Source: CAYSWV01 sp964434865
GTDB taxonomy: Bacteria > Cyanobacteriota > Cyanobacteriia > Thermostichales > Thermostichaceae
Direction: 5' to 3'
Assembly: GCA_964434865.1 (NCBI GenBank)
Contig: CAYSWV010000001.1
Span: 62,001-126,000 of the forward strand
DNA length: 64,000 nucleotides
The translations under genes and the position numbers were made by a program. The notes under the pieces are model-generated. The model was not told the DNA's origin, made no database searches, and saw nothing but the letters and a program-made list of their open reading frames with translations. Positions 26,021 through 34,652 of this stretch are shown here, piece by piece; position 1 is the first letter of the stretch; the number at the start of each line of letters is the position of its first letter.

Positions 26021-27059
26021 GATTGGTTACTTTGATCTCGCCTGCAATAATTTGAGCTTGAATATCTTCAATTCTAGCCAGAGTGGTATCAGGAATTTGA
26101 TCTCGAGTGTATCGCATAGGACTTAAGCTAACCCCACCCTCTTTCAGTCCATAAGTGGTGCCACCTGGTGTAAAGGTGCCTTCAATCACCTTGGCTACCT
26201 CAGTATACGTGACTTTATCAAGCCGTTTCATCATACTTGTAAGGACATGACCTGGGGCCAAATGATCTTGATCAGCGTCAACTCCGATCGCAAATTTACC
26301 AGACTCTTTGGCTGCTTGGATCACCCCATTTCCAGTCAACCCCGCTACAGCAAAAATGATATCGGCTCCTTGTTCATAGTGGTTGAGCGCCAAAGCTCGG
26401 CCTCGATCAGGATCATTGAATCCGGAATAGTCAGGGGCCACAGATACATAATCTTCTAAGAGATCTACCGTGGAACTCAAGTACTCAATCCCCTCTCGAT
26501 AACCTTGAATAAACGCTTTCACGACATCAATATCGACCCCCCCAATAACGCCAACTTTACGGGTCTGGGTCATGAGGACCGCTAAAGCACCCACCAAAAA
26601 TGAGCCTTCGTGTTGCCCGTAGCTGGTGTAAGCGACATTGGGAACGCCATCCAAAACCACATCATTGATCAAAAACAAAGTGTTAGGGTGGTTAGGAGCC
26701 GCTCGTTCCATCAGGGCTTTGTATTCAAATCCATTCACCACAACCAAACGGACATCCTGAGCTAGTAAGTTTCGGAGAGCACCCTCCCGAGCAGGTTCAG
26801 TAATCTCTTGTAGTTCCTGGGGAATAATGGTTACTTGAGTACCATAGTCTTGTTGAATCTGCTGTAAACCTTCAAATGTCATATCATTAAAGGATTGATC
26901 ACCTAGCCCACCAGCGCCCATTAAAAACCCAATTTTAAGGGAAGCATCTCTAGATCGATTGCAACCCAGCATTAACCCACCCGTACCTAGTGTGGCTGCT
27001 AATTGGATCAGGGTTGTACGGCGAGAGCGTGGTGTCATCCCTTGGGCCTCCTCTACCAA
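26010..27059 (-). CDS. BMP-family ABC transporter substrate-binding lipoprotein
   Basis: A 349-residue substrate-binding protein of the Med/TmpC/BMP family, whose members mostly bind nucleosides for ABC uptake. The N-terminus combines a twin-arginine-like motif (PRSRRTTLIQLAA) with a lipobox (MLGC), suggesting a Tat-exported lipoprotein. Family features include GFLMGAGGLGDQSFNDMTFE, AYTSYGQHEGSFLVGALAVL, VGVIGGVDI and DIIFAVAGLTGNG. The ATG at 27038 (MTPRSRR) is an equally good start. No permease or ATPase genes for this system are beside it, so its transporter partner must be elsewhere. The 3' end overlaps a 16-bp duplication. Confidence 0.9.
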   Translation of the reverse strand: MVEEAQGMTPRSRRTTLIQLAATLGTGGLMLGCNRSRDASLKIGFLMGAGGLGDQSFNDMTFEGLQQIQQDYGTQVTIIPQELQEITEPAREGALRNLLAQDVRLVVVNGFEYKALMERAAPNHPNTLFLINDVVLDGVPNVAYTSYGQHEGSFLVGALAVLMTQTRKVGVIGGVDIDVVKAFIQGYREGIEYLSSTVDLLEDYVSVAPDYSGFNDPDRGRALALNHYEQGADIIFAVAGLTGNGVIQAAKESGKFAIGVDADQDHLAPGHVLTSMMKRLDKVTYTEVAKVIEGTFTPGGTTYGLKEGGVSLSPMRYTRDQIPDTTLARIEDIQAQIIAGEIKVTNLLK

Positions 27060-27209
27060 TCTTCACTATTTTGTGTTAAATATTTTACTTCGACGTATTT
27101 TAGCAACGTGATCTTAAGTGCTCGTTAATGCCTATCTAAGATAACCGATCTAAAACTGAGGCTTACCCCCTGTTACTAGAGCTAAAAAATGTTAGTGTGT
27201 TTATAGACC

Positions 27210-27304
27210 TGGGTCCGTGCGACCTAAACGCCTGAACGTGTCAGGGTGGGAACGCAGCAGCAATAAAGGATGCTTTTGGTAGGCGCGTTCACCCGGGTCG
27301 CCCT
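27210..27304 (+). ncRNA. ffs: Signal recognition particle RNA (small bacterial type)
   Basis: The strongly conserved SRP core is readable: tgtcaggg, then tgggaacgcagcagca, with the tetraloop-like apex. Flanking stems pair well: GCGACC with GGUCGC near the two ends, and ACGCCU with AGGCG inside them. Length of about 95 bases fits the small (4.5S-type) RNA. A TTATAG sequence at 27201-27206 could be the -10 element. The ends are estimated from pairing and may be off by several bases. With Ffh it targets membrane proteins to the translocon. Confidence 0.88.
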
Positions 27305-27342
27305 TAGATTAAAGATTATATTGACTTGTAATTTGGTATCGG

Positions 27343-27945
27343 TTGGAGTCCTGCCCCCTAGTTAAGAGGCATTTAGGAGAATACTCTGATATGCTCCTGC
27401 TGATGGGGACTCTAGCGCACAACATAGGGTTTGATAATGTAGGGTCAACAGCATCCATTGATCAAGAGATGACTAAAGATTTTGGTGATTTTGCCCAAAA
27501 GGCGTTCTATCTAGGACTTGAGTTTGCTTCGGCAGCAGTCAGTAAAGCTAGCTCCGTGGCAGGAACCTTTGCTGAGCGAGCTTCTGAACACTTGAGTGAT
27601 TTGCGTCAGCAAGCTGAGAAGTTAACGAACGATCTAGTGGAGCGTGGCTTGATGTCGGCCGAGGAAGCTCGGACCTTTATGGATACTGTGGTTAATAAGA
27701 GCACTCCACCCACCTCAACCTCTCAGCAGGCCACTGCAGAACCCTCAGCCCACAACGGCCCTCGTAAGATCCAAATTGATGATCACGATGAGACTGCTGA
27801 GTCTGATGTCACGCTAGAGGGTGTGGTGGTGGATGAAGCCCAGCCCCGGGCCAATCTTGTTCTCGATCGGGCAACTGATGACCAATTGCGCCGCCAAATT
27901 GAAGAGTTAGAGGCTGAGTTACAGAGACTTAAAGAAACATATTAA
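27343..27945 (+). CDS. Phasin-like / coiled-coil protein
   Basis: A protein of up to 200 residues. The region from M43 (MTKDFGDFAQKAFYLGLEFA) through about residue 120 (QAEKLTNDLVERGLMSAEEA) resembles the small helical phasin-like proteins found in many cyanobacteria, though I do not fix the family. A linker rich in Ser, Thr, Asp and Glu follows (about 121-170), then a short C-terminal coiled coil (DDQLRRQIEELEAELQRLKE). The start is uncertain: the ATG at 27469 gives the shape expected for the family and has AAGAG just upstream, while the longer frame begins 39 bases after the SRP RNA. Function unknown; a membrane-surface or scaffold role is possible. Confidence 0.7.
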   Translation: MESCPLVKRHLGEYSDMLLLMGTLAHNIGFDNVGSTASIDQEMTKDFGDFAQKAFYLGLEFASAAVSKASSVAGTFAERASEHLSDLRQQAEKLTNDLVERGLMSAEEARTFMDTVVNKSTPPTSTSQQATAEPSAHNGPRKIQIDDHDETAESDVTLEGVVVDEAQPRANLVLDRATDDQLRRQIEELEAELQRLKETY

Positions 27946-28034
27946 GATTTTTGCGACCTTAGCTCAGTCTAACCATACTGAAGGATCAAGAATCTGGTAG
28001 GTTTTAGATCATCTGCGGTTTTTGAGAGTGTGAC

Positions 28035-28220
28035 ATGAGCATTGTCTTTCAGCTCACTTTATTGGGATTAGTACTTTACAGTTTGGTATTGGTTGTGGCG
28101 GTACCTGTTTTCTATGGTAGCCCTGCAGATTGGGGCCGAGATAAAAACATTATTTTGATTGGAGGTTTGGTCTGGGTCGGCTGGGTTGTGGCGGTGGCCA
28201 TTCTTAATTTTGTCAGGTAG
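28035..28220 (+). CDS. psbZ: Photosystem II protein Z
   Basis: A 61-residue thylakoid protein with two transmembrane helices (VFQLTLLGLVLYSLVLVVAV and IILIGGLVWVGWVVAVAILN) joined by a short loop (YGSPADWGRDKN). This matches PsbZ (Ycf9), a peripheral photosystem II core subunit that stabilises the supercomplex. Length and loop are typical. It precedes ribH by 36 bases; the psbZ-ribH pairing is commonly seen in cyanobacteria. Confidence 0.96.
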   Translation: MSIVFQLTLLGLVLYSLVLVVAVPVFYGSPADWGRDKNIILIGGLVWVGWVVAVAILNFVR

Positions 28221-28256
28221 CAGAATTTAATCTGTGAGTTTGCAACAGGTATCTCA

Positions 28257-28892
28257 ATGGCAGTTTACGAAGGTAATTTTGTCCAAACCCAAGATCTACG
28301 CTTTGCGATTGTGATAGGTCGATTCAATGATGCCATCACAGGTAAGTTGTTAGATGGGTGTCAAGATGGGTTAAAACGTCATGGTGTTGATGTTAGACCT
28401 GATGGATCTCAAGTAGATTACTACTGGGTTCCTGGGAGTTTTGAGATTCCCTTAGTAGCTCATCAGCTAGCTCAGCACCAACACTATGATGCCATTATCT
28501 GCTTAGGAGCTGTCATCCGAGGCCAAACACCCCACTTTGACTATGTAGCCGCTGAAGTGTCTAAGGGCATTGCAGCCGCTTCTTTTCAAACGGGCATTCC
28601 GGTTGTCTTTGGTGTGTTGACGGCTGATACACTCCAGCAAGCCCTAGAACGAGCTGGGATCAAGAGCAATAAAGGCTGGGATTATGCGATGTCAGCCCTA
28701 GAGATGGCTACTCTAATGCGGCAGATCCGGGGTGGAAACTCATCCGTTTCAGCTTCGGTGAGAGTCCAAACTCCTAAACTTCCTCAGGGCAATTCCAATG
28801 CTTTGACCTCAGGGCAAGCTGTGATCGAAAGGTATCCTGATCCTGATCATCCAGCTGATACCTCCACAACCCTTCATTCTGAGATCACCTAA
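28257..28892 (+). CDS. ribH: 6,7-dimethyl-8-ribityllumazine synthase
   Basis: A 211-residue lumazine synthase, forming the riboflavin precursor from 3,4-dihydroxybutanone phosphate and the ribitylaminopyrimidine. The catalytic core has the expected GRFNDAITGKLLDGC, WVPGSFEIP, GAVIRGQTPHFDYVAAE with its active His, and GVLTADTLQQALERAGIKSN-K. The family is usually 150-190 residues; here about 45 extra residues after MATLMRQI form a Ser/Thr/Pro-rich tail (GNSNALTSGQAVIERYPDPD). CAGG lies seven bases upstream of the ATG. The core assembles into icosahedral or pentameric particles; the tail would project from the assembly, effect unknown. Confidence 0.95.
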   Translation: MAVYEGNFVQTQDLRFAIVIGRFNDAITGKLLDGCQDGLKRHGVDVRPDGSQVDYYWVPGSFEIPLVAHQLAQHQHYDAIICLGAVIRGQTPHFDYVAAEVSKGIAAASFQTGIPVVFGVLTADTLQQALERAGIKSNKGWDYAMSALEMATLMRQIRGGNSSVSASVRVQTPKLPQGNSNALTSGQAVIERYPDPDHPADTSTTLHSEIT

Positions 28893-28952
28893 AAACGATC
28901 TGCAGAGATCCCGTTGTGATGTAATCTAAACTCGCGCCCACCAGGAACCACC

Positions 28953-29234
28953 ATGAGTCAGTCTTTGGATCAAACCACAACCACATTTGCCGTTGAGGGA
29001 CAGTTTCTAGGATTTGAGCATAACTTGGAGTCCAAGCTGAAGTACTTCTACCTGGGCACTCGCTCAGGCCGACTCAGAATCAAGTTGTGTAAGTCGCTCC
29101 GATTAACCGTTGGACCTACTTTAACGCTAGGATTGCAGCTTAAAGTTAGGGGTGATATTAAGTTAGTCAATGGCATCAAAAAGTTGAAAGCTTGGTCTGT
29201 CCAACCCGTTACTGAACGAGTGGCATGGCTCTAG
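28953..29234 (+). CDS. Small protein resembling the N-terminal part of cyanobacterial ferredoxin-like proteins
   Basis: A 93-residue beta-rich protein (FAVEGQFLGFEHNLESKLKY, then GRLRIKLCKSLR, LQLKVRGDIKLVNGIKKLKA). From memory, this pattern matches the N-terminal, OB-like domain found in front of a thioredoxin-fold 2Fe-2S domain in many cyanobacterial proteins. Here the second domain, with its cysteines, is absent; there is one Cys. It could be a genuine stand-alone version or a shortened gene, but no frameshifted remnant of the missing part is evident downstream. The start has AGGAAC six bases upstream. Function unknown. Confidence 0.7.
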   Translation: MSQSLDQTTTTFAVEGQFLGFEHNLESKLKYFYLGTRSGRLRIKLCKSLRLTVGPTLTLGLQLKVRGDIKLVNGIKKLKAWSVQPVTERVAWL

Positions 29235-29495
29235 TTGGATATCTTACCTTGACTGTCTTGAACTCAAAGTTCATTTAGTTTACAGCTGATGCTATTCAAT
29301 CTCCTCTATTACTAGTGACTCCTATTAATTTTTCATGAGATCTCAGTTAGGCTTGGTGGCTAAATACTTATACATTGCTCATCTTGGATCCTCAGATTAT
29401 TGGTATGGTTTAGATCTCCATGTAAAGTGCAACTCCGGGACTTAGCTACTAGGGCGAGTCCCATTCCTATTATGTTCCTATACTGAACTCTTTCC

Positions 29496-31352
29496 TTAGC
29501 GTGCTAAAGGTTCATGAAGATGAAAGATCTCGTGAATACATTGCAGGGATGCTACACCTTGATCTTGTTGAACAACACAACTGACTTTAATATCTGAAGT
29601 AGCAATCATTTCAATATTGATGTTAGATTGAGCTAGTGCTTGAAACATGCGAGCGGCTACTCCAGGATGGTATTCCATTTGAGACCCCACAATACTGACC
29701 TTGGCGATCGCCTCATTGACCATCACTTCAGCTTCAGGCATATCAGTTGTGATCGATTGTAAAACTTGAGTCGCAGCAGCAGCCTGAAACTGGGGTACCG
29801 TAAAAGCGATATTTTGCGTGGACATACCCTTACGATTGAGTTGCTCTCGTTGGCTTTGAATAATCGTGTCTACCACGATACCTGAGTTGGCCAATCGTTG
29901 AAAAACATGAGCTGCTGATCCGGGTTGATCTGGCACATGTAGAAGGGCTAGCCGAGCTTGATGCTGATCTAAAGCGACCCCAGATACCGGGTGAGGCTTC
30001 CAGATCGGCTCATGGGTAGGACGATGGGTATGCGGAATAACTTGAAAATACTCACCCAATAACAGGGCCGCATCACTAGCCCGGTCTTGATCGATCACAC
30101 AACTCACCTTGATTTCTGACATTGAAATCATTTGAAGATTAATTCCAGCCTGAGCTAACACTTCAAACATAGTGGCTGCGACCCCAGGTCGACCAATCAT
30201 ACCTGCTCCCCCAATGGTAACCTTAGCGATCGCTGGATCTACCACCACTTGAGGGCAATTGAGGTCTTGAGCTACTCGATAGGCCACAGCTTGAGCCTGG
30301 TCTAGGGCTGCTTGGGGTACGGTAAACGCAATATCATTGGTCTCACTGCCATAGGTGGTGTGGATCGATTGCAAGATCAAGTCGACATTTAACCCAGCAT
30401 TAGCAATCGACTGAAATAGCTGTGCTGCAATACCAGGTCGATCAGGCACATGTAGAAGGGCTAATTTGACCTGATTTTTATCCAGAGTAACTTGGTTAAC
30501 AGCCTTATTCATTTCAATTCGCCCATTTCTATCCATGCGTCTCTTCCGATCGATTAGATTGAGATCAGCTAGATCAGGAGATGTAGCAATGGGCGAGAGG
30601 ATCATAGTTCCTGATTGGGGGTCTTGCCAATTCACTAGACTGGATAGCACTTTCAATTTCAGACCAAAATTACGAGCAATTTCAACAGAACGAGGGTGTA
30701 GTACATGAGCACCTAAGCTGGCGAGCTCTAGCATTTCATCACTGGTAATTTCTTCTAACAGTTGAGCATTAGCCACTTTACGGGGATCTGTAGTAAAGAC
30801 ACCCGGTACATCGGTGTAAATCTCACAGATCTCAGCCTGCAGAGCCACTGCCAAAGCTACTGCTGTTGTATCCGATCCCCCTCGGCCCAAGGTGGTAATG
30901 TCTAGATCAGAGCTATGAGTAATGCCTTGAAAGCCAGCTACAATCACGATCTCACCTTGATCTAGATGACGCTGGATCCGATCCGTATCAATATCTAAAA
31001 TGCGGGCTTGGGTATGATCTTTGGTGGTATGAATTCCTGCTTGAGCACCCGTCATAGATATAGCAGAGTAACCCAACTGTTGCAAGGCTATGGCTAGTAG
31101 AGCAATACTCACCTGTTCACCTGTAGATAAGGCCATGTCAACTTCACGCCGATGAGACACAGTTGTGGGCTGATCCGGAGCAAGCTCATGAATGAGACTG
31201 ACTAAGCGGTCCGTTTCTTTGCCCATGGCCGATACAACAACTACAACACGATGGCCTTGATCAACAGTGTGGGCAACCCGCTTCGCCACTTGCTGAATAC
31301 GCTCTACAGATCCCACCGATGTGCCACCATATTTATGAACAATCATCCCCAT
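29496..31352 (-). CDS. lysC: Aspartate kinase with four ACT domains
   Basis: A 618-residue aspartate kinase, the first step to lysine, threonine, methionine and diaminopimelate. The kinase domain starts IVHKYGGTSVGSVERIQQVA and contains GRGGSDTTAVALA and YTDVPGVFTTDPR. Four ACT regulatory domains follow, arranged as two tandem pairs with repeated LALLHVPD-PG and INLQMISMSEIKVSCV/IEMIATSDIKVSCVVQ segments. The doubled ACT pair is typical of cyanobacterial enzymes and binds Lys/Thr for feedback control. The only two HIP1 octamers (GCGATCGC) I saw in the window, at 29704 and 30226, fall at the equivalent AIAKV position of the two ACT pairs. It is divergent from the VanW gene. Confidence 0.97.
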   Translation of the reverse strand: MGMIVHKYGGTSVGSVERIQQVAKRVAHTVDQGHRVVVVVSAMGKETDRLVSLIHELAPDQPTTVSHRREVDMALSTGEQVSIALLAIALQQLGYSAISMTGAQAGIHTTKDHTQARILDIDTDRIQRHLDQGEIVIVAGFQGITHSSDLDITTLGRGGSDTTAVALAVALQAEICEIYTDVPGVFTTDPRKVANAQLLEEITSDEMLELASLGAHVLHPRSVEIARNFGLKLKVLSSLVNWQDPQSGTMILSPIATSPDLADLNLIDRKRRMDRNGRIEMNKAVNQVTLDKNQVKLALLHVPDRPGIAAQLFQSIANAGLNVDLILQSIHTTYGSETNDIAFTVPQAALDQAQAVAYRVAQDLNCPQVVVDPAIAKVTIGGAGMIGRPGVAATMFEVLAQAGINLQMISMSEIKVSCVIDQDRASDAALLLGEYFQVIPHTHRPTHEPIWKPHPVSGVALDQHQARLALLHVPDQPGSAAHVFQRLANSGIVVDTIIQSQREQLNRKGMSTQNIAFTVPQFQAAAATQVLQSITTDMPEAEVMVNEAIAKVSIVGSQMEYHPGVAARMFQALAQSNINIEMIATSDIKVSCVVQQDQGVASLQCIHEIFHLHEPLAR

Positions 31353-31383
31353 ACCCTAACGACCTCAATGACCTGGTGTACTG

Positions 31384-32064
31384 ATGCCATCTGATCTCCC
31401 TTATCGTTTTACCGCCTGGATCCGTTGGGGAATTACCCTCAGCTTGCCCGTTTTAGCCAGTGGTCTGTTTTGGTGGAGTCGGCCAGCCCCTGTGATCCTC
31501 AGCCAGTTTACAACGACATTAACCGGTCGATCTTCAGCTCAGCTCCGCAATATTGCCACAGCAGCCGCAGCTTTAGATCACGTTTTGATCCAACCGGGTG
31601 AGATTTTTTCGTTTAATCATAGCGTGGGACCCAGAACTCGACTGCGAGGCTATGTAGAAGCACCAGCCTTTATGACTGCTACCACTGTAGATTCTGTTGG
31701 AGGAGGCATCTGTCAAGTTTCATCCAGTCTCTACAATGCTGCTTTACAAGCTGGACTAGAGATCGAAGAACGCCAGGCTCATTACACTACAGTGCAGTCA
31801 GTTCCAGCAGGTCTTGATGCCACCGTCTGGTATGGCCAAGTCGATCTAAAACTTCAAAATCCCTATCCCTGGCCTGTGAGATTAGAAACTGAGATCCGCC
31901 ATGATCGCTTGATCATCAAAATAGCTGGTAAGCAACCTGCAGCACCCGTCAGCTTACATATTGATCAAAAGCACTTTAACCTCAATCAACTTCAGGTTAG
32001 GGTATACCGGGGTCACGAACAGATTTCAGATGATGTTTACTATGTAAAATCTCAAAGTCCCTAA
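31384..32064 (+). CDS. VanW-family protein
   Basis: A 226-residue protein with one N-terminal membrane-spanning segment (residues about 12-27) and a VanW domain whose signatures FSFNHSVGPRTRLRGY, GGGICQVSSSLYNAALQAGL and NPYPWPVRL are clear. VanW proteins accompany some vancomycin-resistance clusters and are widespread in bacteria that have none; their enzymatic role is unsettled but they appear to act outside the cytoplasmic membrane on the cell wall. No resistance genes are nearby. It is divergent from lysC with a gap of about 30 bases, so the two promoters must overlap the neighbouring genes' 5' ends. Confidence 0.92.
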   Translation: MPSDLPYRFTAWIRWGITLSLPVLASGLFWWSRPAPVILSQFTTTLTGRSSAQLRNIATAAAALDHVLIQPGEIFSFNHSVGPRTRLRGYVEAPAFMTATTVDSVGGGICQVSSSLYNAALQAGLEIEERQAHYTTVQSVPAGLDATVWYGQVDLKLQNPYPWPVRLETEIRHDRLIIKIAGKQPAAPVSLHIDQKHFNLNQLQVRVYRGHEQISDDVYYVKSQSP

Positions 32065-32132
32065 GTCCCTTCTCAAAGCTCAGACTCTAGATCTTTTAAA
32101 CCCATAAACCCACGGCACTCGCCTGTATTTCC

Positions 32133-32177
32133 CAGAGATCAGTTCACCAGAAATCAGTCCACCAGAGATCAGTCCTT
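32133..32177. repeat. 15-bp tandem repeat, three imperfect copies
   Basis: cagagatcagttcac, cagaaatcagtccac and cagagatcagtcctt follow one another at 32133-32147, 32148-32162 and 32163-32177. They lie between the VanW gene and the cobalamin riboswitch. Confidence 0.8.
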
Positions 32178-32217
32178 AAGTTCTCTAGGGATTTTCTAGA
32201 TCAGCTTGACATCCCAT

Positions 32218-32395
32218 GATAGGTTGAACCTCTGTCAAGATTAGGAAAGTCTGGTGAGAGTCCAGGACTGTGCCGCAGCTGTAATGGAGAGTTCCAGGCT
32301 ATCGCTATTGGATCTGAGGCCATAGCTAATCTGATGCTTTGGGTCTACTGCTTTAGCCGATGGAAACGCTCTGAGTCAGAATGCTGATCTTGATG
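32218..32395 (+). promoter_or_regulatory. Cobalamin riboswitch
   Basis: The conserved aptamer is readable: ggaaagtctggtgagagtcc (about 32244-32263), then gactgtgccgcagctgtaat (the B12-box region), then the P6-P10 arms and the closing gagtcagaatgc (about 32373-32384). This is the standard adenosyl/methyl-cobalamin aptamer order. It precedes a CbiX-type chelatase of the same pathway. The ends are estimates. A hairpin masking the ribosome binding site follows, which suggests translational control. Confidence 0.92.
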
Positions 32396-32424
32396 GGCTA
32401 ACTCAGCTTATTTCTCTGCAAAAG

Positions 32425-32441
32425 CCCTGCGTTGCACAGGG
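32425..32441 (+). promoter_or_regulatory. Hairpin over the cbiX ribosome binding site
   Basis: CCCTG (32425-32429) pairs with CAGGG (32437-32441), which contains the only Shine-Dalgarno-like bases upstream of the ATG at 32452. This is likely the expression platform of the riboswitch, closed when cobalamin is bound. The opposing antiterminator-like pairing was not worked out. Confidence 0.55.
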
Positions 32442-32451
32442 TTAAATTACT

Positions 32452-33420
32452 ATGACACAGTTATCAACTCAAGCTTCATCGACTCAAATCCACTCAAACG
32501 ACTATCCTTTGGTGTTACTGGGGCATGGCACCCGTGATCAAGCAGGCCGACAAGCTTTTCTCAAGTTTGCACAACATCTGCAGTACTATGATCCCTCTCG
32601 ACCGATCATTCCTTGTTTTTTAGAACTCACAGACCCTCTACTTCAAGCAGGTTTAGATCAGTGTGTAGATCGTGGCTTTCATGAAGTGACCGTATTACCG
32701 GTTCTCCTATTTGCCGCCCGCCACAGCAAGTTTGATATTACTCATGCGCTTGATCAAGCTCGGCAACGACATCCTGATCTCACCATTCATTACGGACGGC
32801 ATCTGGGTGTGGCGTTGCAATGGCTAACGTTATGGCAACAACGACTTCACCAGATTCAGAGTTCAATTGCACCTGCAGAGACAGTCATCCTATTTGTAGG
32901 TCGGGGATCATCCGATCCAGATGCTAATGGAGATGTTTACAAGCTAGCTCGATTGCTTTGGGAAGGCAGTCAATATAAAGGTATTGAGGTTTGTTTCACT
33001 GGCATTACCCATCCTAGATTGGAAGCAGGATTTGAACGAGTCTGGACCTGGAACCCCAAACGTGTAGTTGTCATTCCTCACTTGTTGTTTACGGGTGTGT
33101 TGGTCAAGCGAATTCAAACTGTTGTTCAGGCTCAATTAGCAACCCATCCCCAGATCCCGATTCAATTGTTATCCGAAATTGGCTCTGATCCGGTGCTATT
33201 TGACCTCATTCGTGAGCGAGAAGCTGAAGCTCGTCAGGGACAGGTCATGATGAATTGTGATTTGTGTAAGTTCCGCCAAGCCTTTAGCCATCTTGGGCAT
33301 CACCATACTCATGAGTCAGACCACACTCACGGAGAGCAGCCTCATCATCATTATCATGGCATCACGGATCTCTATCCTCAGCCTGAGAACTATCACCATC
33401 GAGCCTGGCAAGTGCCATAA
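32452..33420 (+). CDS. cbiX: Sirohydrochlorin cobaltochelatase CbiX, long form
   Basis: A 322-residue chelatase with two CbiX-type halves: residues 18-130 (LLGHGTRDQAGRQAF, LPVLLFAARHSKFDI) and 143-240 (ILFVGRGSSDPDANGDVYK, VVIPHLLFTGVLVKRI). It inserts Co2+ into sirohydrochlorin at the start of anaerobic-type cobalamin synthesis. The C-terminus holds MNCDLC (267-272), an exact M-X-C-X-X-C as described for the 4Fe-4S site of Bacillus megaterium CbiX-L, followed by a histidine-rich metal-binding tail (HLGHHHTHESDHTHGEQPHH). A cobalamin riboswitch and a hairpin over the ribosome binding site lie just upstream, which supports cobalt rather than iron as the physiological metal. Confidence 0.93.
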   Translation: MTQLSTQASSTQIHSNDYPLVLLGHGTRDQAGRQAFLKFAQHLQYYDPSRPIIPCFLELTDPLLQAGLDQCVDRGFHEVTVLPVLLFAARHSKFDITHALDQARQRHPDLTIHYGRHLGVALQWLTLWQQRLHQIQSSIAPAETVILFVGRGSSDPDANGDVYKLARLLWEGSQYKGIEVCFTGITHPRLEAGFERVWTWNPKRVVVIPHLLFTGVLVKRIQTVVQAQLATHPQIPIQLLSEIGSDPVLFDLIREREAEARQGQVMMNCDLCKFRQAFSHLGHHHTHESDHTHGEQPHHHYHGITDLYPQPENYHHRAWQVP

Positions 33421-33522
33421 CCCCAAAACGACCGACTTGAGTGCTTGATCACATTAGGCTTCACTCTAGGTAGCTAGTTTGAATCTAACTTATCAGGCGT
33501 TACCCACACCCAGTTAGACACT

Positions 33523-34437
33523 TCAGCTAGCTGCCACCGTTTCCTTAGTTTCTTCATTCACACCAACATAAATCATGCCAGCGTCTTTGGGTAAGAAAAA
33601 GATAGGCAACTCGGTTGTGTCATCGTAAACAGCCTCTTGCAAGTTAGTGTGTTCAAGCTTGGCATTGAGTAAATTAGCCCCAATCAGCGAGGCATATCTC
33701 AAGTCCGCATGGTGGAGGTTAGCTTCTTTTAAATTAGCACCTTCAAAACTAGCACTCACCAGATCAGCACCACTCAAGTTAGCCCCTTCAAGTTGAGCAT
33801 GGTAAAAGTTAGCCAAATTAGCTTCAATAAATCTTAAATCACAACCGAGCAGCTGAGCGCCACTAAAATTGGTCCCCTTTAAAGTCGCACTACTCAAATC
33901 TGATCCATTCAATACAGTTTCTTCAAGGGTCGCTCCGGTCAAGTCCACACCACACAACAAGGCTTCTGTGATCAGGGCTTTGGTTAAATCAGCTGCACTT
34001 AAATCAGAGGCTTCTAGTTTCACATTGTGGAGATTAGCTTCTTGGAGGTTAGCTGTCCACAAATTAGCACCGCTCATCTTAGCTTCTTCTAGGGTTGCAA
34101 AGGGAAGCTGGGCCCCTCGTAAATGGGAGCCCCACATCATGGCCCCACTTAAATGGCAACGGTAGAGATCAGCCATATCCAAATTGCAACCACTGAGGTT
34201 AGCTTCACTCAAGTTAACTTCTCGTAAGATAGCTTGTCGTAAAGTTGAATCTCTTAAATTAGCAAAACTTAAATCAGCACTTTGCAAATTGGATCCACTC
34301 AAGTCAGCACCCCGCAGATTGATCCCAGATAAAGCCACGTGTTGTAAATCAGCTCGTCTAATTTGGGCACCATTAAAAACCCGTTCCCCCTTGGCATAGC
34401 GTTGTAATAGCTCTGGTGCTGTGTTGAACCTGAACAT
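33523..34437 (-). CDS. Pentapeptide-repeat protein
   Basis: A protein of about 304 residues with a long run of some 48 A(D/N)LxX repeats from about residue 20 to 275 (ANLRDSTLRQAILREVNLSE, then ANLSGCNLDMADLYRCHLSG), predicting a long beta-helix rod. A short N-terminal cap (FRFNTAPELLQRYAKGERVF) resembles that of the 8485 gene, and a 30-residue acidic tail follows (DDTTELPIFFLPKDAGMIYV). I start it at the ATG at 34437 because AAGGAG lies eight bases upstream; the longer frame to 34494 lacks support. It is divergent from nirA, about 300 bases apart, but need not be co-regulated. Function unknown. Confidence 0.92.
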   Translation of the reverse strand: MFRFNTAPELLQRYAKGERVFNGAQIRRADLQHVALSGINLRGADLSGSNLQSADLSFANLRDSTLRQAILREVNLSEANLSGCNLDMADLYRCHLSGAMMWGSHLRGAQLPFATLEEAKMSGANLWTANLQEANLHNVKLEASDLSAADLTKALITEALLCGVDLTGATLEETVLNGSDLSSATLKGTNFSGAQLLGCDLRFIEANLANFYHAQLEGANLSGADLVSASFEGANLKEANLHHADLRYASLIGANLLNAKLEHTNLQEAVYDDTTELPIFFLPKDAGMIYVGVNEETKETVAAS

Positions 34438-34638
34438 GATGACTCCTTGCGATAGTCTCATCCATCTTTCATTATCACCCCCCTCACAGGTCACCCCCTT
34501 GAGTATGACGTAACTGACATGATCCTCAACGAACCCATGAATTTTTATGTTGAGACTATTCAGAGTGAGATTCAGGTCGACATTCTATTCGAGAATCGCA
34601 TGTAAATTATTCGCAATGTTCATGCAACAAACTGTTTC

Positions 34639-34652
34639 GTAACAGCAGATAC
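34639..34652 (+). promoter_or_regulatory. NtcA-binding site upstream of nirA
   Basis: The sequence gtaacagcagatac matches the NtcA consensus GTA-N8-TAC exactly. A -10-like TTAACT at 34675-34680 lies 22 bases downstream, the spacing typical of NtcA-activated promoters, and the nirA ATG is 84 bases from the site. Activation under nitrogen limitation is inferred from this match. Confidence 0.8.

Noticed and set aside
33869..34399. Long antisense frames over the pentapeptide gene (similar ones at 21885-22136)
   Set aside because: Repetitive A(D/N)LxX codons leave the opposite strand free of stops; the products are low-complexity Lys/Ser/Ala-rich and not protein-like.
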